DNA of 42,572 nt, from assembly GCA_017627955.1 (NCBI GenBank), contig JAGAFU010000014.1, positions 1 through 42,572 on the forward strand. The letters are read 5' to 3'. Source of the DNA: Bacteroidales bacterium (GTDB lineage Bacteria > Bacteroidota > Bacteroidia > Bacteroidales > UBA932). The position numbers were made by a program, and so were the translations under genes. The notes under the pieces were generated by a model. It had not been told where the DNA came from, ran no database searches, and saw nothing but the letters and a program-made list of their open reading frames with translations. Below, one piece after another: positions 6,764 through 15,263 of the stretch (positions are counted from its first letter, which is position 1; every line of letters starts with the position of its first letter).

Positions 6764-8049
6764 AAACTACCGCTAAACTGCTTCTGACGGTGACGCTTAT
6801 GTCGCTGGCAGTGACTCTGAAAGCCCAGGACGCATCCCCTCTCGCCGAGGCAAGGGAAGCCATTGCCCGTTATGAATATTCAAGGGCTATTGAGCTGCTG
6901 GATAAGGCTTTGGAAAGTGCCAAGGACGCGTCAGAGATTAGGGATCTGTCGCTCCAGAAAGCGCGGTGCCAGAAGAAGATGCTGCGCTATGACGCCGCGG
7001 CCGAGACCCTTGCTTCTGTCATGAAACCCGGGGCGCTGGATGTGGAGGTGGCCGGCGAGCTGGCCGATTGCCATGTCAGTTCAGGGAAACTAGCGGACGC
7101 TCTCGGCCTCTACAACATCCTTTCCATGCAGCATCCAGAGAACCTGTATTTCTCGATCCAGAAAGCGTCGCTATTATTCAAAGTCAACGACTTCCAGGGA
7201 TGTGCGGCCCAAGGGAAAGCTATCTGCGCCAAGGACTCCATCCCCTCGATACTCTCGTTAATCGGAGCCAGCCTGCTGAAAATGGGGCAGGTTGACTCAT
7301 CCCTGGCATATTACCGGAAATCATTGAGGCTCAACCCTTCCAACCCCAACACCGTTGCCAGTATCTCGAACATATTGTTAGGCAAGAAGGACTATGATGG
7401 GATCATATCGATGGCAAATGGTTTTCTGGAACATTACCCTGAGAACATGACTGTAGCCCAGATCCTTGGAGTCGCTTATTACCTCAAAGAGGACCAGGAC
7501 AACGCCTACGAGGTCTTCAAACAGCTCAGAAAGGACGGGGACGAGTCCTACGGGACGATGTATTATTCCGGGCTCAACGCCTTGGCCCTAAATAGGTTTG
7601 AAGTGGCGCAAGAATGCTTTGACAACGCTTGGCAGATAGATTCCACGGACGCCAAACTCGCCGCCAGTTATGCTACGGCGATAATAAAGGATCGGTTCTC
7701 GTTGCCGAAACAGAAGAAGGCGGAATATTTATTCAACAAAGCGTTGGAGCTATCTGAGCCAGATCCGGGACTGATGTACAGGATAAACAATGGGTTGGGG
7801 CAAATATATTACCTGACATCGAACTTCCCCAAGGCCTTGCCTTACTTCAAGGCAGCTTACGAGTACAACTCCGAAGACATATCCCTCTTGGTCAAGATAG
7901 GCTATTGCCACCGGATCAAGAAGGAATACAAAACAGCGCTCCAGTACTACGAGAAATATCTCAAACTCGGCAAGGAAGGTACCAAGAACTACAACTTCGC
8001 CAAGGAAGAAGCCACCTTCGTCAAGTCCGAGCTCCACATGCTCGAATAA
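6760..8049 (+). CDS. Exported TPR-repeat protein
   Basis: The 429-residue protein has a signal peptide (about 1-22, ending LKAQ). Most of the rest is tandem tetratricopeptide repeats: clear units include SRAIELLDKAL, DSSLAYYRKSLRLNPSNPNTV, ALPYFKAAYEYNSEDISLLVKIGYC and ALQYYEKYLKLG. TPRs form a superhelix that holds protein partners, here most likely in the periplasm. It is translationally coupled to the M56-TonB gene, so it may take part in sensing or assist a process controlled by the BlaI system. No enzymatic domain is seen. After its stop there are 75 bases before the second toxin gene, which has its own promoter. Confidence 0.85.
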   Translation: MKTTAKLLLTVTLMSLAVTLKAQDASPLAEAREAIARYEYSRAIELLDKALESAKDASEIRDLSLQKARCQKKMLRYDAAAETLASVMKPGALDVEVAGELADCHVSSGKLADALGLYNILSMQHPENLYFSIQKASLLFKVNDFQGCAAQGKAICAKDSIPSILSLIGASLLKMGQVDSSLAYYRKSLRLNPSNPNTVASISNILLGKKDYDGIISMANGFLEHYPENMTVAQILGVAYYLKEDQDNAYEVFKQLRKDGDESYGTMYYSGLNALALNRFEVAQECFDNAWQIDSTDAKLAASYATAIIKDRFSLPKQKKAEYLFNKALELSEPDPGLMYRINNGLGQIYYLTSNFPKALPYFKAAYEYNSEDISLLVKIGYCHRIKKEYKTALQYYEKYLKLGKEGTKNYNFAKEEATFVKSELHMLE

Positions 8050-8099
8050 CGGATTACAGGATTTTTCTATTTAAATATTCTGAATTTCGAAATATTTCC

Positions 8100-8107
8100 T
8101 ATCTTTG
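8100..8107 (+). promoter_or_regulatory. -7 promoter element of higBA-2
   Basis: TATCTTTG matches TAnnTTTG exactly, 18 bases before the toxin ATG, the same spacing as in higBA-1. No good -33 TTTG is visible. The preceding stretch holds the palindrome ATTTCGAAAT inside a larger imperfect inverted repeat (aaatatt / aatattt), a possible HigA-2 operator. Confidence 0.6.
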
Positions 8108-8124
8108 CAAAAAAGAATGGAGAG

Positions 8125-8424
8125 ATGAGAGTCGTGTCGCACAGGAAATTGAAGGAGTTCTATGAGACTCCCGGAAGGGAAGATTCTAAGATAGCGCTGG
8201 AGCGATGGTATCATCTTGCCCTTGAGGCGGAATGGTCAGGGCTGACGGACATACGGAAAGACTTCCAGTCAACCGACTACGTGGGGAACCAACATTACGT
8301 GTTCAACATCAGGGGCAACCGCTACAGACTTGTTGTGGTCATCAAATTCATCATGGGTTACGTGTTTATAAGATTCGTGGGGTCGCATGAGGAATATGAC
8401 AAGATTAACGCGAAGGAGGTTTAA
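8125..8424 (+). CDS. higB: HigB-family toxin, copy 2
   Basis: The 99-residue protein is a homologue of the toxin at 3122-3418, beginning MRVVSHRKLKEFYETP and containing ALERWYH, STDYVGNQHYVFNIRGNRYRLVVV and FIRFVGSHEEYDKIN. It belongs to the HigB ribosome-dependent mRNA interferase family. All the conserved regions are present, so it appears intact. Sequence differences across the whole length, including the helix after ALE, suggest an old duplication or independent acquisition rather than a recent copy. The antitoxin gene starts one base after its stop, with a strong purine-rich ribosome site (aaggaggt) inside the toxin's last codons. Confidence 0.9.
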   Translation: MRVVSHRKLKEFYETPGREDSKIALERWYHLALEAEWSGLTDIRKDFQSTDYVGNQHYVFNIRGNRYRLVVVIKFIMGYVFIRFVGSHEEYDKINAKEV

Positions 8425-8425
8425 T

Positions 8426-8788
8426 ATGGGCAGGTTTACTCAAATGCAATACGAATACGCTCTGGAGAGGATCGAGGATCTTCTCCCGCTTGTGAATGAC
8501 GAGACAGATCCTGGCAGCAAGGAAGCCTTGGAGCTTTCCCTGATGTCAGATGTCGTAATAGAGTATGAGAAAGAGCATTTTCCGATTGAGAAGCCTTCGC
8601 CGGCGGAACTGATCGAACTTGCTCTTGAAGAGAAGGCGATAAGCCAGAAAGCGCTGGCAGAGACAATAGGAGTCAGCCCCTCCAGAGTAAATGACTATGT
8701 AAAAGGCAAATCCGAACCCACTCTAAGGATAGCGAGCCGGATTTGCAAAGCGCTTGACATCACTCCCGCGGCGATGATGGGTCTCTAA
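8426..8788 (+). CDS. higA: HigA-family antitoxin, copy 2 (Xre-type HTH)
   Basis: The 120-residue protein pairs an acidic helical N-terminus (YEYALERIEDLLPLVNDETDP) with a C-terminal Xre helix-turn-helix at about 60-118 (KAISQKALAETIGVSPSRVNDYVKGKSEP). I chose the ATG at 8426 over the in-frame ATG at 8387 because an aaggaggt ribosome site (8412-8419) sits just before it and the length then equals copy 1. It should neutralise HigB copy 2 and repress the operon. Its TAA overlaps by two bases the TAG of ribF on the opposite strand, so the two transcripts converge with no intergenic space. Confidence 0.9.
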   Translation: MGRFTQMQYEYALERIEDLLPLVNDETDPGSKEALELSLMSDVVIEYEKEHFPIEKPSPAELIELALEEKAISQKALAETIGVSPSRVNDYVKGKSEPTLRIASRICKALDITPAAMMGL

Positions 8789-9663
8789 GCCCCGAGGCAG
8801 GCCTGACGGTCCAGAATCAGTTGGTTTTTAAGGGCTTCCAAAGAGTCGAATCGGCGCTCGTCACGGATCTTCCTAAGGAAAGTCACCTTGAGATCAAGGC
8901 CGTAGATGTCCTCGTCGAAATCAAAGATATTAGTCTCGACAGTCCGGTCTCTGCCAGCATTGACCGTGGGCCTTGTACCGATGTTGCACATTCCTTTGAA
9001 TAGTCTCCCAAGAGACTCCACCTCAACCGAATATACCCCATTGCCAGGCAGCAGTTTTAGAGGCTCGTAGAGCCGCATGTTCGCCGTCGGGAAGCCGATG
9101 GTGCGTCCGAGCCTGTTTCCGGCCACAACAACGCCTGTAAGCGAGTAACGATAGCCGAGCATTTCCTCCGCGGTCTTTATATCTCCCGCGGCTATGGCTT
9201 CCCGGATCTTGGTCGAGCTGACAACTGTCCCAAGGGGTGTCTCCAGGCTCCGGGTACGGATAACGTCCAGACCGACCTCCCGGGCCACAGCCTCAATCTC
9301 GTCAGGGCTTAGAAGGTCGCTGCCGATCCGGTTGTCATATCCCAGAAGGATAGCCCGGCCCCCAAGACGTCCCATTATGTACTCCTGAAGGTATTCTTTT
9401 GTCGTCAGACGGCTGAACGCCTTGGTGAAGGGGATGACCTCCACCTTGTCGATTCCAAGCCCGTAGAGGAGTTCTTTTTTCTCCTGGAGACTTGTCAGCA
9501 GCCGCAGGTTCCGGGCATCGTCCTGAAGAACATTGCGGGGATGAGGCCAGAAGGTGACGACCATACTCTCGTCACCCCTGTCCTTCGAAGCTTCGACAAG
9601 CCTCTCAAGCACAAGACGGTGCCCGAGATGGACACCGTCAAAAAAGCCTGTGGCTACAACCAT
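8785..9663 (-). CDS. ribF: Bifunctional riboflavin kinase / FMN adenylyltransferase
   Basis: RibF phosphorylates riboflavin to FMN and then adenylates it to FAD in the cytoplasm. The 292-residue protein has the N-terminal nucleotidyltransferase domain (about 1-150) with the signature TGFFDGVHLGHR at 5-16 and a later SSTKIREAI. The C-terminal flavokinase domain (about 160-285) contains GRTIGFPTANM, GVYSVEVE and KVTFLRKIRDERRFDSLEALKNQL. The start is tight to the FFDGVHLGH motif and the gene may be slightly short at the N-terminus, but this ATG is the only good one. It overlaps the end of the glycogen synthase-phosphorylase gene by 10 bases, so it is probably the last gene of the glycogen operon. 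Confidence 0.95.
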   Translation of the reverse strand: MVVATGFFDGVHLGHRLVLERLVEASKDRGDESMVVTFWPHPRNVLQDDARNLRLLTSLQEKKELLYGLGIDKVEVIPFTKAFSRLTTKEYLQEYIMGRLGGRAILLGYDNRIGSDLLSPDEIEAVAREVGLDVIRTRSLETPLGTVVSSTKIREAIAAGDIKTAEEMLGYRYSLTGVVVAGNRLGRTIGFPTANMRLYEPLKLLPGNGVYSVEVESLGRLFKGMCNIGTRPTVNAGRDRTVETNIFDFDEDIYGLDLKVTFLRKIRDERRFDSLEALKNQLILDRQACLGA

Positions 9664-12600
9664 TTCACCAGCTCGAAGTCCTGCCTGTGCGGCATCAGCG
9701 GATTCTTGGCGTACATCCTGGCCGCCACCTGGTACATTCCGGTCTTGTCCGGAACGATCTGGGTCTGGTACTTGGCGATTCCGTCATTGAACTCCACCAC
9801 CTGGTACTCGTACCTCTCCTGGATGTGGAGCTTGTGCTTGGAATCCATCGTGGCGAAGAGTATCTCGACCCCGATGTCCTCCGGACTGAGGTCACCGATG
9901 TTCAGGACCACCTCGACCTTGAGACTGTTGCTCATGGAAAGGGAATAGGAAGCGTCGGGCTGAGTCTGTGAGATAACCTCGATGTTCTTCCACTCGCGGC
10001 GGACCTTCTTCTTCCAGGCGGAAATCTTCCTCGCGAGACGGAAGTCATCGGAGTTGATCTCGGCCGCTCTCTTGGCCTGAGGAATATAGTACTGGTTGCA
10101 ATAGTCGGTCAGCATCCTGTTGGTCGTGAAGTTGCTGGCGACCTTGGCGATGGTGTTCTTGATATATCCTACCCACTTGGGTGAGAGACCGAGCTTGGGG
10201 TCAATATCGTAATATGCGGGAGCGATCTCGTTCTCGAGAATCGTGTAGATTGTCGCGGCGTCAAGCTCGTTCTGGTAGCCCTGGTCGTCGTAGGCCCTTT
10301 CCTGCGGCAGAGCCCAACCGGCACCTTCCTTATAACCCTCGACCCACCATCCGTCAAGCACCGAGAAGTGCATGACTCCGTTCATCGAGGCCTTCTCTCC
10401 GGAAGTTCCGGAAGCCTCCTGGGGCCTTGTGGGGTTGTTCATCCAGACATCAACGCCCTGGACCAGCCTCTTGGCGAGACGGATGTCGTACCCGGGGACA
10501 AAGACGATCTTGCCGAGGAACCTGTCCTGCTTGGAGATCTCAACGATTCTCTTGATGAGGTCCTGTCCTGCCTTGTCGGCCGGATGTGCCTTACCAGCGA
10601 AGAGGAACTGCACCGGATGCTCGGGATCGTTGACGATGGCGTCAAGCCTGTCAAGATCGGAGAACAACAGGGTGCCCCTCTTGTAGGTGGCGAAACGGCG
10701 AGCAAACCCGATGGTCAGCACATCGTCCCTGAGGTTTTCCTGGATGGCGACAATCTGGCTCGGGGAGTAATGGTTGCAAAGCGTAGAGTCGGAGATTGTC
10801 TCCTTGACGACCTTGATCAGTCTGGATTTCAACACCTTCCGTGTCTCCCAAACTTCCTCATCACTCACCTTGTAGATCCCTTCGAAACAGGACTTGTCGT
10901 AGTGGTGGGTCTTGAACTCGGGGCCGAAGACCTTGGCATGGACTTTCTGCCACTCGGCAGCCGCCCAGGTCGGATAATGGACACCATTGGTGACATAACT
11001 GATGAAGAGTTCCTCGGGAAGATACCCGGGATACATCCTGTTGAATATGTCCTTGCTGACCTCCCCATGGAGCCAGGAGACGCCGTTGACGTTCTGAGAC
11101 AGGCTGGAGGCCAGGAAACTCATGCTGAACTTCTCGTTCTGGTCGGAGCCGTTTGGCTTTCCGAGGGACATCATAGTCTCCCAGTCGATCTTAAGACGCT
11201 GGGGATAGTGGCCGATGTACTTCCTGAGGAGTCCCTCGTCAAACGAGTCGTGACCGGCGGGAACCGGGGTGTGGGTCGTGAAAAGAGATGAAGCCCTGAC
11301 GACCTCGACGGCCTCGCCGAAGTCGAGGTTCTCCTCCTGGACATATTCACGGAGCCTCTCAAGCCCGGTGAAAGCGGCATGACCCTCGTTGCAGTGATAG
11401 ATCTGGGGATTGATGCCGAGTTTCCTCAAGGCTCGGATACCGCCGACTCCAAGGACCAGCTCCTGCTTCAGGCGGTTCTCCCAGTCGCCACCATAAAGGT
11501 GATATGTGACCTGACGATCCTCAGGGAGATTGGCCTCGTAGTCAGTGTCGAGGAGATAGAGGTCGGTGCGTCCGACCGCCACTTTCCAAATTCTCGCGGT
11601 GATGTTCCTTCCAGGGAAAGCCACGCTGGTGGTAACCCAGTTGCCGTTCTCATCAAGCACAGGCTCCGCCGGGATCTTCGTGAAATCCTGGGCGTCGTAC
11701 TGGGCCACCTGCTCTCCCTGGCCGGTAAGGACCTGGGTGAAATAACCGTACCTGTAAAGGAAGCCCACGGCGACGAGATTGACGTTCATGTCGCTGGTCT
11801 CCTTAAGGTAATCTCCGGCGAGGATTCCGAGACCTCCGGAATATATCTTGAGGGAAGTGTCCAAACCGTATTCCATGCAGAAATACCCGATGGAAGGATC
11901 GGTACGCTCCGCTTTCAAAGCCATGTATTCGTTAAACTCATCCATCACGGCCTTGTAGTTCTGAAGGAAGGTCTCATCCTTGGCCAACTTATTGAACCTC
12001 TTGATACTCACAATGTCAAGAAGAGCCATGGGGTTATGCCTTGTGTCGTGCCACACCACGGAGTCGATGGATTTGAACAGGGCTTTGGCGCTCTCGTTCC
12101 AGCACCACCAAAGGTTCTTTGAGAGAGTCTCAAGCCCTGAAAGGGCCTCGGGGAGGTGACGCGTGACCATCACGCTTTTCCATGCGGGGGAATTGATTTC
12201 TATTTTGTTGTATGCCATTGGTTTGTCTTTGTTAAGATCGTCGGGGTAAGCGCCCAGGGCATCGATAACCTTGCCCAGGGCAATTGAATAAGCCTCTTTG
12301 TAGTACTGGATCTGGTTCTCCCAGAGGGCGATGGTCGAGACATCCTTGGCGGAGTCCATATAGGTCTTCCTGCCATCATCGTCCAGGGCGGCAATCTCCC
12401 TCACTCTGGCGACGACACCGTCAACCACCTCGAAATAATTGGAATCGTTCCTGTCCAGTACAGTGATTCCGGGATGCTCCTTGCCATAATGGCTCCTGAC
12501 CCACATTCCGAATCCGGAAAGGCTCGTGGTGAGTGAGGGGATCCTGAAAGCGAGGCTCTCCAGCGGGGTGTAACCCCAAGGCTCGTAGTAGGACGGGAAA

Positions 12601-13895
12601 AGGGTGAGATCCAATCCGGCGAGAAGGTCGTAGTACTTCTTGCCGAAGACCCCGTCATTGCCATTGAGATAAGAGGGGATGAAATACACCTTGACGCGGC
12701 TTCCCTTCTCATTGTTGAACCCAAGCTCCCTGAAACGCCTTGTAATCACGTCCGACCAAGGGTCCATCAGATAATGTGAGACCTGGGTGGTGTAGGCGGG
12801 ATCCCCGGCACCGGAAAGCTTGGCGACAAGCTCCTTGTCAGCTCCGTTGTGCCCGGAAGGGATCATAATGAACGCCTGAATATCCCGTCCCACCGGGTCG
12901 GTGTCGGAAAGCTTCTTCAAGGCGTCGATGAACACGTCAATACCTTTGTTACGGTATTCGTAACGGCCGCCTATTCCGATCAATATGGCGTCTTTGGAGA
13001 CCTCCTCCCCGCTCATCGCGGCGGCGACAGCGATCAGCCTCTCACGGGCAGCCTTGCGTTTCTGGGCGAACTCCTCGTCACTCGCCGGAGTGATGCTGTT
13101 CTCGAACCCGTTAGGGGTCACCACATCGACTTTCCTGCCAAGGAACCTCTCGCATTCCTTCGCGGTGATCTCGCTCACCGTTGTGAAGGCGTCCGCCCAC
13201 TGCGCCGAGATCTTCTCGATCGAGTGACGGGCCACCACACCGAACTGATGGGCCTTCTGATCAGCGTCGAAAAGGGCCATGGAATCGTACAGCGGCAGGT
13301 TGTTCCCAGCCAGGCAGCGTCCGATGACGGTGGCGTGGGTCGTAAAGACCGTAGCCACAGGAATCTTCGTGTCCTTCAAGTACAGAAGGCCTGATCCGGT
13401 CTGCCACTCATGGAACTGGGCGACCACCTTGTCGGCGGAGTTGAGATTGAACTTGTAGAAACTCTCGATGACATGCCCCGCGGCATAGCCGAAAAGCACA
13501 TTCTCCTTGTAGTCCCAGTTGCCGGAAATGGAATCCACCCCGAAACGTTTCCAGTACTCAGTCAGAATGTCGTTCTGCCTTGTCAGGTACTGCTTGAAAT
13601 CCACCAGAATGGCTATAGGCTTCCCCGGCACGTTCCACCTTCCGACCCGGACGCGAAGTCCCTCGGAAGCGGCCTGAGCTTTCCATAGAGTGTAAAGGTG
13701 GTTGTCTTCGATGAAATCAGGATTGCTCTCTGTGTCCATCCATACATCCGGACCTATCAGAATGTGATGTTTGTGGAGTTGGCTCTTGAGGTAAAGCGAC
13801 TTGGTCGCTATGACCGTGTAGATACCTCCTACCTTGTTGCAGACTTCCCAGCTGACTTCGAAAAGGTAGTCCGGATTAATCAGTTCTTTCGTCAT
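9654..13895 (-). CDS. Fusion of GT3-type glycogen synthase and GT35 alpha-glucan phosphorylase
   Basis: This 1413-residue protein carries two opposing enzymes of glycogen metabolism. Residues 1 to about 550 resemble eukaryotic-type (GT3) glycogen synthase: LFEVSWEVCNKVGGIYTVIATKS near the N-terminus and the catalytic-glutamate region YYEPWGYTPLESLAF. Residues from about 565 onward are a short-type alpha-glucan phosphorylase: a DUF3417 segment (LSKNLWWCWNESAKALF), then YFCMEYGLD and LGILAGDYLKE. The pyridoxal-phosphate lysine region is GTSGEKASMNG, with K1168. Synthase extends alpha-1,4 glucan from nucleotide sugar; phosphorylase releases glucose-1-phosphate. Met560 begins a segment that would be a reasonable start of a separate phosphorylase, suggesting fusion of two adjacent genes. 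It is three bases downstream of the GH57 gene. Confidence 0.9.
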   Translation of the reverse strand: MTKELINPDYLFEVSWEVCNKVGGIYTVIATKSLYLKSQLHKHHILIGPDVWMDTESNPDFIEDNHLYTLWKAQAASEGLRVRVGRWNVPGKPIAILVDFKQYLTRQNDILTEYWKRFGVDSISGNWDYKENVLFGYAAGHVIESFYKFNLNSADKVVAQFHEWQTGSGLLYLKDTKIPVATVFTTHATVIGRCLAGNNLPLYDSMALFDADQKAHQFGVVARHSIEKISAQWADAFTTVSEITAKECERFLGRKVDVVTPNGFENSITPASDEEFAQKRKAARERLIAVAAAMSGEEVSKDAILIGIGGRYEYRNKGIDVFIDALKKLSDTDPVGRDIQAFIMIPSGHNGADKELVAKLSGAGDPAYTTQVSHYLMDPWSDVITRRFRELGFNNEKGSRVKVYFIPSYLNGNDGVFGKKYYDLLAGLDLTLFPSYYEPWGYTPLESLAFRIPSLTTSLSGFGMWVRSHYGKEHPGITVLDRNDSNYFEVVDGVVARVREIAALDDDGRKTYMDSAKDVSTIALWENQIQYYKEAYSIALGKVIDALGAYPDDLNKDKPMAYNKIEINSPAWKSVMVTRHLPEALSGLETLSKNLWWCWNESAKALFKSIDSVVWHDTRHNPMALLDIVSIKRFNKLAKDETFLQNYKAVMDEFNEYMALKAERTDPSIGYFCMEYGLDTSLKIYSGGLGILAGDYLKETSDMNVNLVAVGFLYRYGYFTQVLTGQGEQVAQYDAQDFTKIPAEPVLDENGNWVTTSVAFPGRNITARIWKVAVGRTDLYLLDTDYEANLPEDRQVTYHLYGGDWENRLKQELVLGVGGIRALRKLGINPQIYHCNEGHAAFTGLERLREYVQEENLDFGEAVEVVRASSLFTTHTPVPAGHDSFDEGLLRKYIGHYPQRLKIDWETMMSLGKPNGSDQNEKFSMSFLASSLSQNVNGVSWLHGEVSKDIFNRMYPGYLPEELFISYVTNGVHYPTWAAAEWQKVHAKVFGPEFKTHHYDKSCFEGIYKVSDEEVWETRKVLKSRLIKVVKETISDSTLCNHYSPSQIVAIQENLRDDVLTIGFARRFATYKRGTLLFSDLDRLDAIVNDPEHPVQFLFAGKAHPADKAGQDLIKRIVEISKQDRFLGKIVFVPGYDIRLAKRLVQGVDVWMNNPTRPQEASGTSGEKASMNGVMHFSVLDGWWVEGYKEGAGWALPQERAYDDQGYQNELDAATIYTILENEIAPAYYDIDPKLGLSPKWVGYIKNTIAKVASNFTTNRMLTDYCNQYYIPQAKRAAEINSDDFRLARKISAWKKKVRREWKNIEVISQTQPDASYSLSMSNSLKVEVVLNIGDLSPEDIGVEILFATMDSKHKLHIQERYEYQVVEFNDGIAKYQTQIVPDKTGMYQVAARMYAKNPLMPHRQDFELVKWL

Positions 13896-13898
13896 TTA

Positions 13899-15257
13899 TC
13901 ACTTTTTCTTTTTAACGGTTGTCTTGGTTGTCTTCGCGGCCTTGGCGGGAGCGGCCTTGGCCTGGACGGCCTTCTTAGGGGCAGCGGGCTTCTTAGGAGC
14001 AGCCGCCTTCTTAGGGGCAGCCGTCTTCTTAGGGGCGGCGGGCTCCTTTGGCGGCACAGGCTGACCGAATGTGGCGACAGCGTCATCAAGCCTGATGATG
14101 AAGTCGCTCAAGGCGTTCATGTAATTGATGAAAGCCTCATAGGGAGTATTGTACGGGTTGAAATAGCTGTGCACTTCCCCGTCGGAGAAGAACTTGGTGC
14201 TCATGTAATAGAGATGGTCGCTCTCCTGCAGATGGCCGAAATCCTCCCAGAGGACGGCATTGTTCAGAAGCGCGAGTTTCTCCGACTGGTCGTAAAGCTT
14301 GTTGAAAGCGTCCTGCTGGAGCTCGTTGCCGAGCCAGGCGGTCACATCCCTCTCCTCATCAGCCCATGAGATCGGATCCGGGACCTCGATCTCAGCGACA
14401 GGTTTGTGCTTGCGGGTGGCGAGAGTGGGAGTGGTGAACTCGAATTCTCCGTCAGAGATGACAGCGTCCGGAAGGGACTTCATGAACTCGAATATTCCGG
14501 AAGCCTCCTTCTGATGCTCCCCGAAGGTCTCATAATCCATGAAGAGGTTGACGATGTCACCCTCGGCCGCTTTGACCCATGAAAGGAACTTGTCCGCGGT
14601 AAGGGGCCAGTCGGACCAGCCTCTGTCGGAGAAACGGAACGCGATGTCGTCGCTGAGCTTGTAGTTCCTCAACAAAAGCTTGAGCCCCGGCTCGATGGGG
14701 TTGGTGTAGACAAAGTCCGGGCTCTTCCATCCGAGAATGTGACGGGCGCCCTCAGTCAGCATGGTCTTGAAACCAAGGTCATACACCTGCTTTCCGATGT
14801 TGTCGGAATAGATCAGCTCAGTGTTCCTAAAAGCCTTGGGAGTCACTCCGAAGTGATCCTCGATGGCCCTCACGTGCTTCTCCACCTGATGGCGGAACTC
14901 ACCCTCATTGGCAAGTGAAGCGAGAGAGTGGTAATATGTCTCCGCAAGGAACTCCACCTGGCCGGTGTCAGCGAGATCCTTGAAACTCTTGACCACCTCA
15001 GGCTCGTACCTGTCGAACTGCTCAAGGGCTGAGCCAGTGATCGAGAAGGTGACCTTGAAATCCTTGCCGTGCTTCTTAATCAAATCCAGAAGCAATTGGT
15101 TCATAGGGAGATAGCACTTCTGGGCAATCCTGTGGAGGATAGTCCTATCGGTGTAATCGTCGTAATAATGTGAGTCCTTGCCGATATCAAAGAAACGATA
15201 CAATCTCAATCTTGTCGGCTGGTGGACTTGGAAATATAGACAGACACTTCTTTTCAT
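13899..15257 (-). CDS. GH57 alpha-amylase/glucanotransferase with a Lys/Ala/Pro-rich C-terminal tail
   Basis: The first roughly 395 of 452 residues form a glycoside hydrolase family 57 catalytic domain. Conserved regions seen in order are FQVHQPTR (about 9-16), GQVEFLAETYYHS (about 98-110), FRNTELIYSDNIG with the presumed nucleophile glutamate (about 142-154), and MDYETFGEH with the presumed acid/base aspartate. Members hydrolyse or transfer alpha-1,4 glucan. No signal peptide is seen, so it acts on cytoplasmic glycogen. Residues 398-452 are an unusual tail of AAPKK-type repeats ending in VKKKK, with 17 lysines, resembling histone H1 or the chlamydial Hc1 tail. The repeats correspond to an 18-bp tandem DNA repeat. 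The gene lies six bases after the GT4 gene. Confidence 0.92.
   Translation of the reverse strand: MKRSVCLYFQVHQPTRLRLYRFFDIGKDSHYYDDYTDRTILHRIAQKCYLPMNQLLLDLIKKHGKDFKVTFSITGSALEQFDRYEPEVVKSFKDLADTGQVEFLAETYYHSLASLANEGEFRHQVEKHVRAIEDHFGVTPKAFRNTELIYSDNIGKQVYDLGFKTMLTEGARHILGWKSPDFVYTNPIEPGLKLLLRNYKLSDDIAFRFSDRGWSDWPLTADKFLSWVKAAEGDIVNLFMDYETFGEHQKEASGIFEFMKSLPDAVISDGEFEFTTPTLATRKHKPVAEIEVPDPISWADEERDVTAWLGNELQQDAFNKLYDQSEKLALLNNAVLWEDFGHLQESDHLYYMSTKFFSDGEVHSYFNPYNTPYEAFINYMNALSDFIIRLDDAVATFGQPVPPKEPAAPKKTAAPKKAAAPKKPAAPKKAVQAKAAPAKAAKTTKTTVKKKK
13972..14043 (-). repeat. Four tandem 18-bp repeats encoding the AAPKK units of the GH57 tail
   Basis: Four consecutive 18-base units begin on the plus strand with TTCTTAGG at 13972, 13990, 14008 and 14026, followed by G(A/G)GC(A/G)GC and variable last bases. 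A fifth, weaker unit follows at 14044-14061. Each unit encodes Ala-Ala-Pro-Lys-Lys plus one variable residue. The array keeps the reading frame, so copy-number change would lengthen or shorten the tail by six residues. Confidence 0.9.
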
Positions 15258-15263
15258 GGCTGG

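Noticed and set aside
10368-11291. Long plus-strand open frame opposite the synthase-phosphorylase gene
   Set aside because: It is antisense to well-conserved enzyme sequence, has no recognisable domain or ribosome site, and results from codon bias in the real gene.
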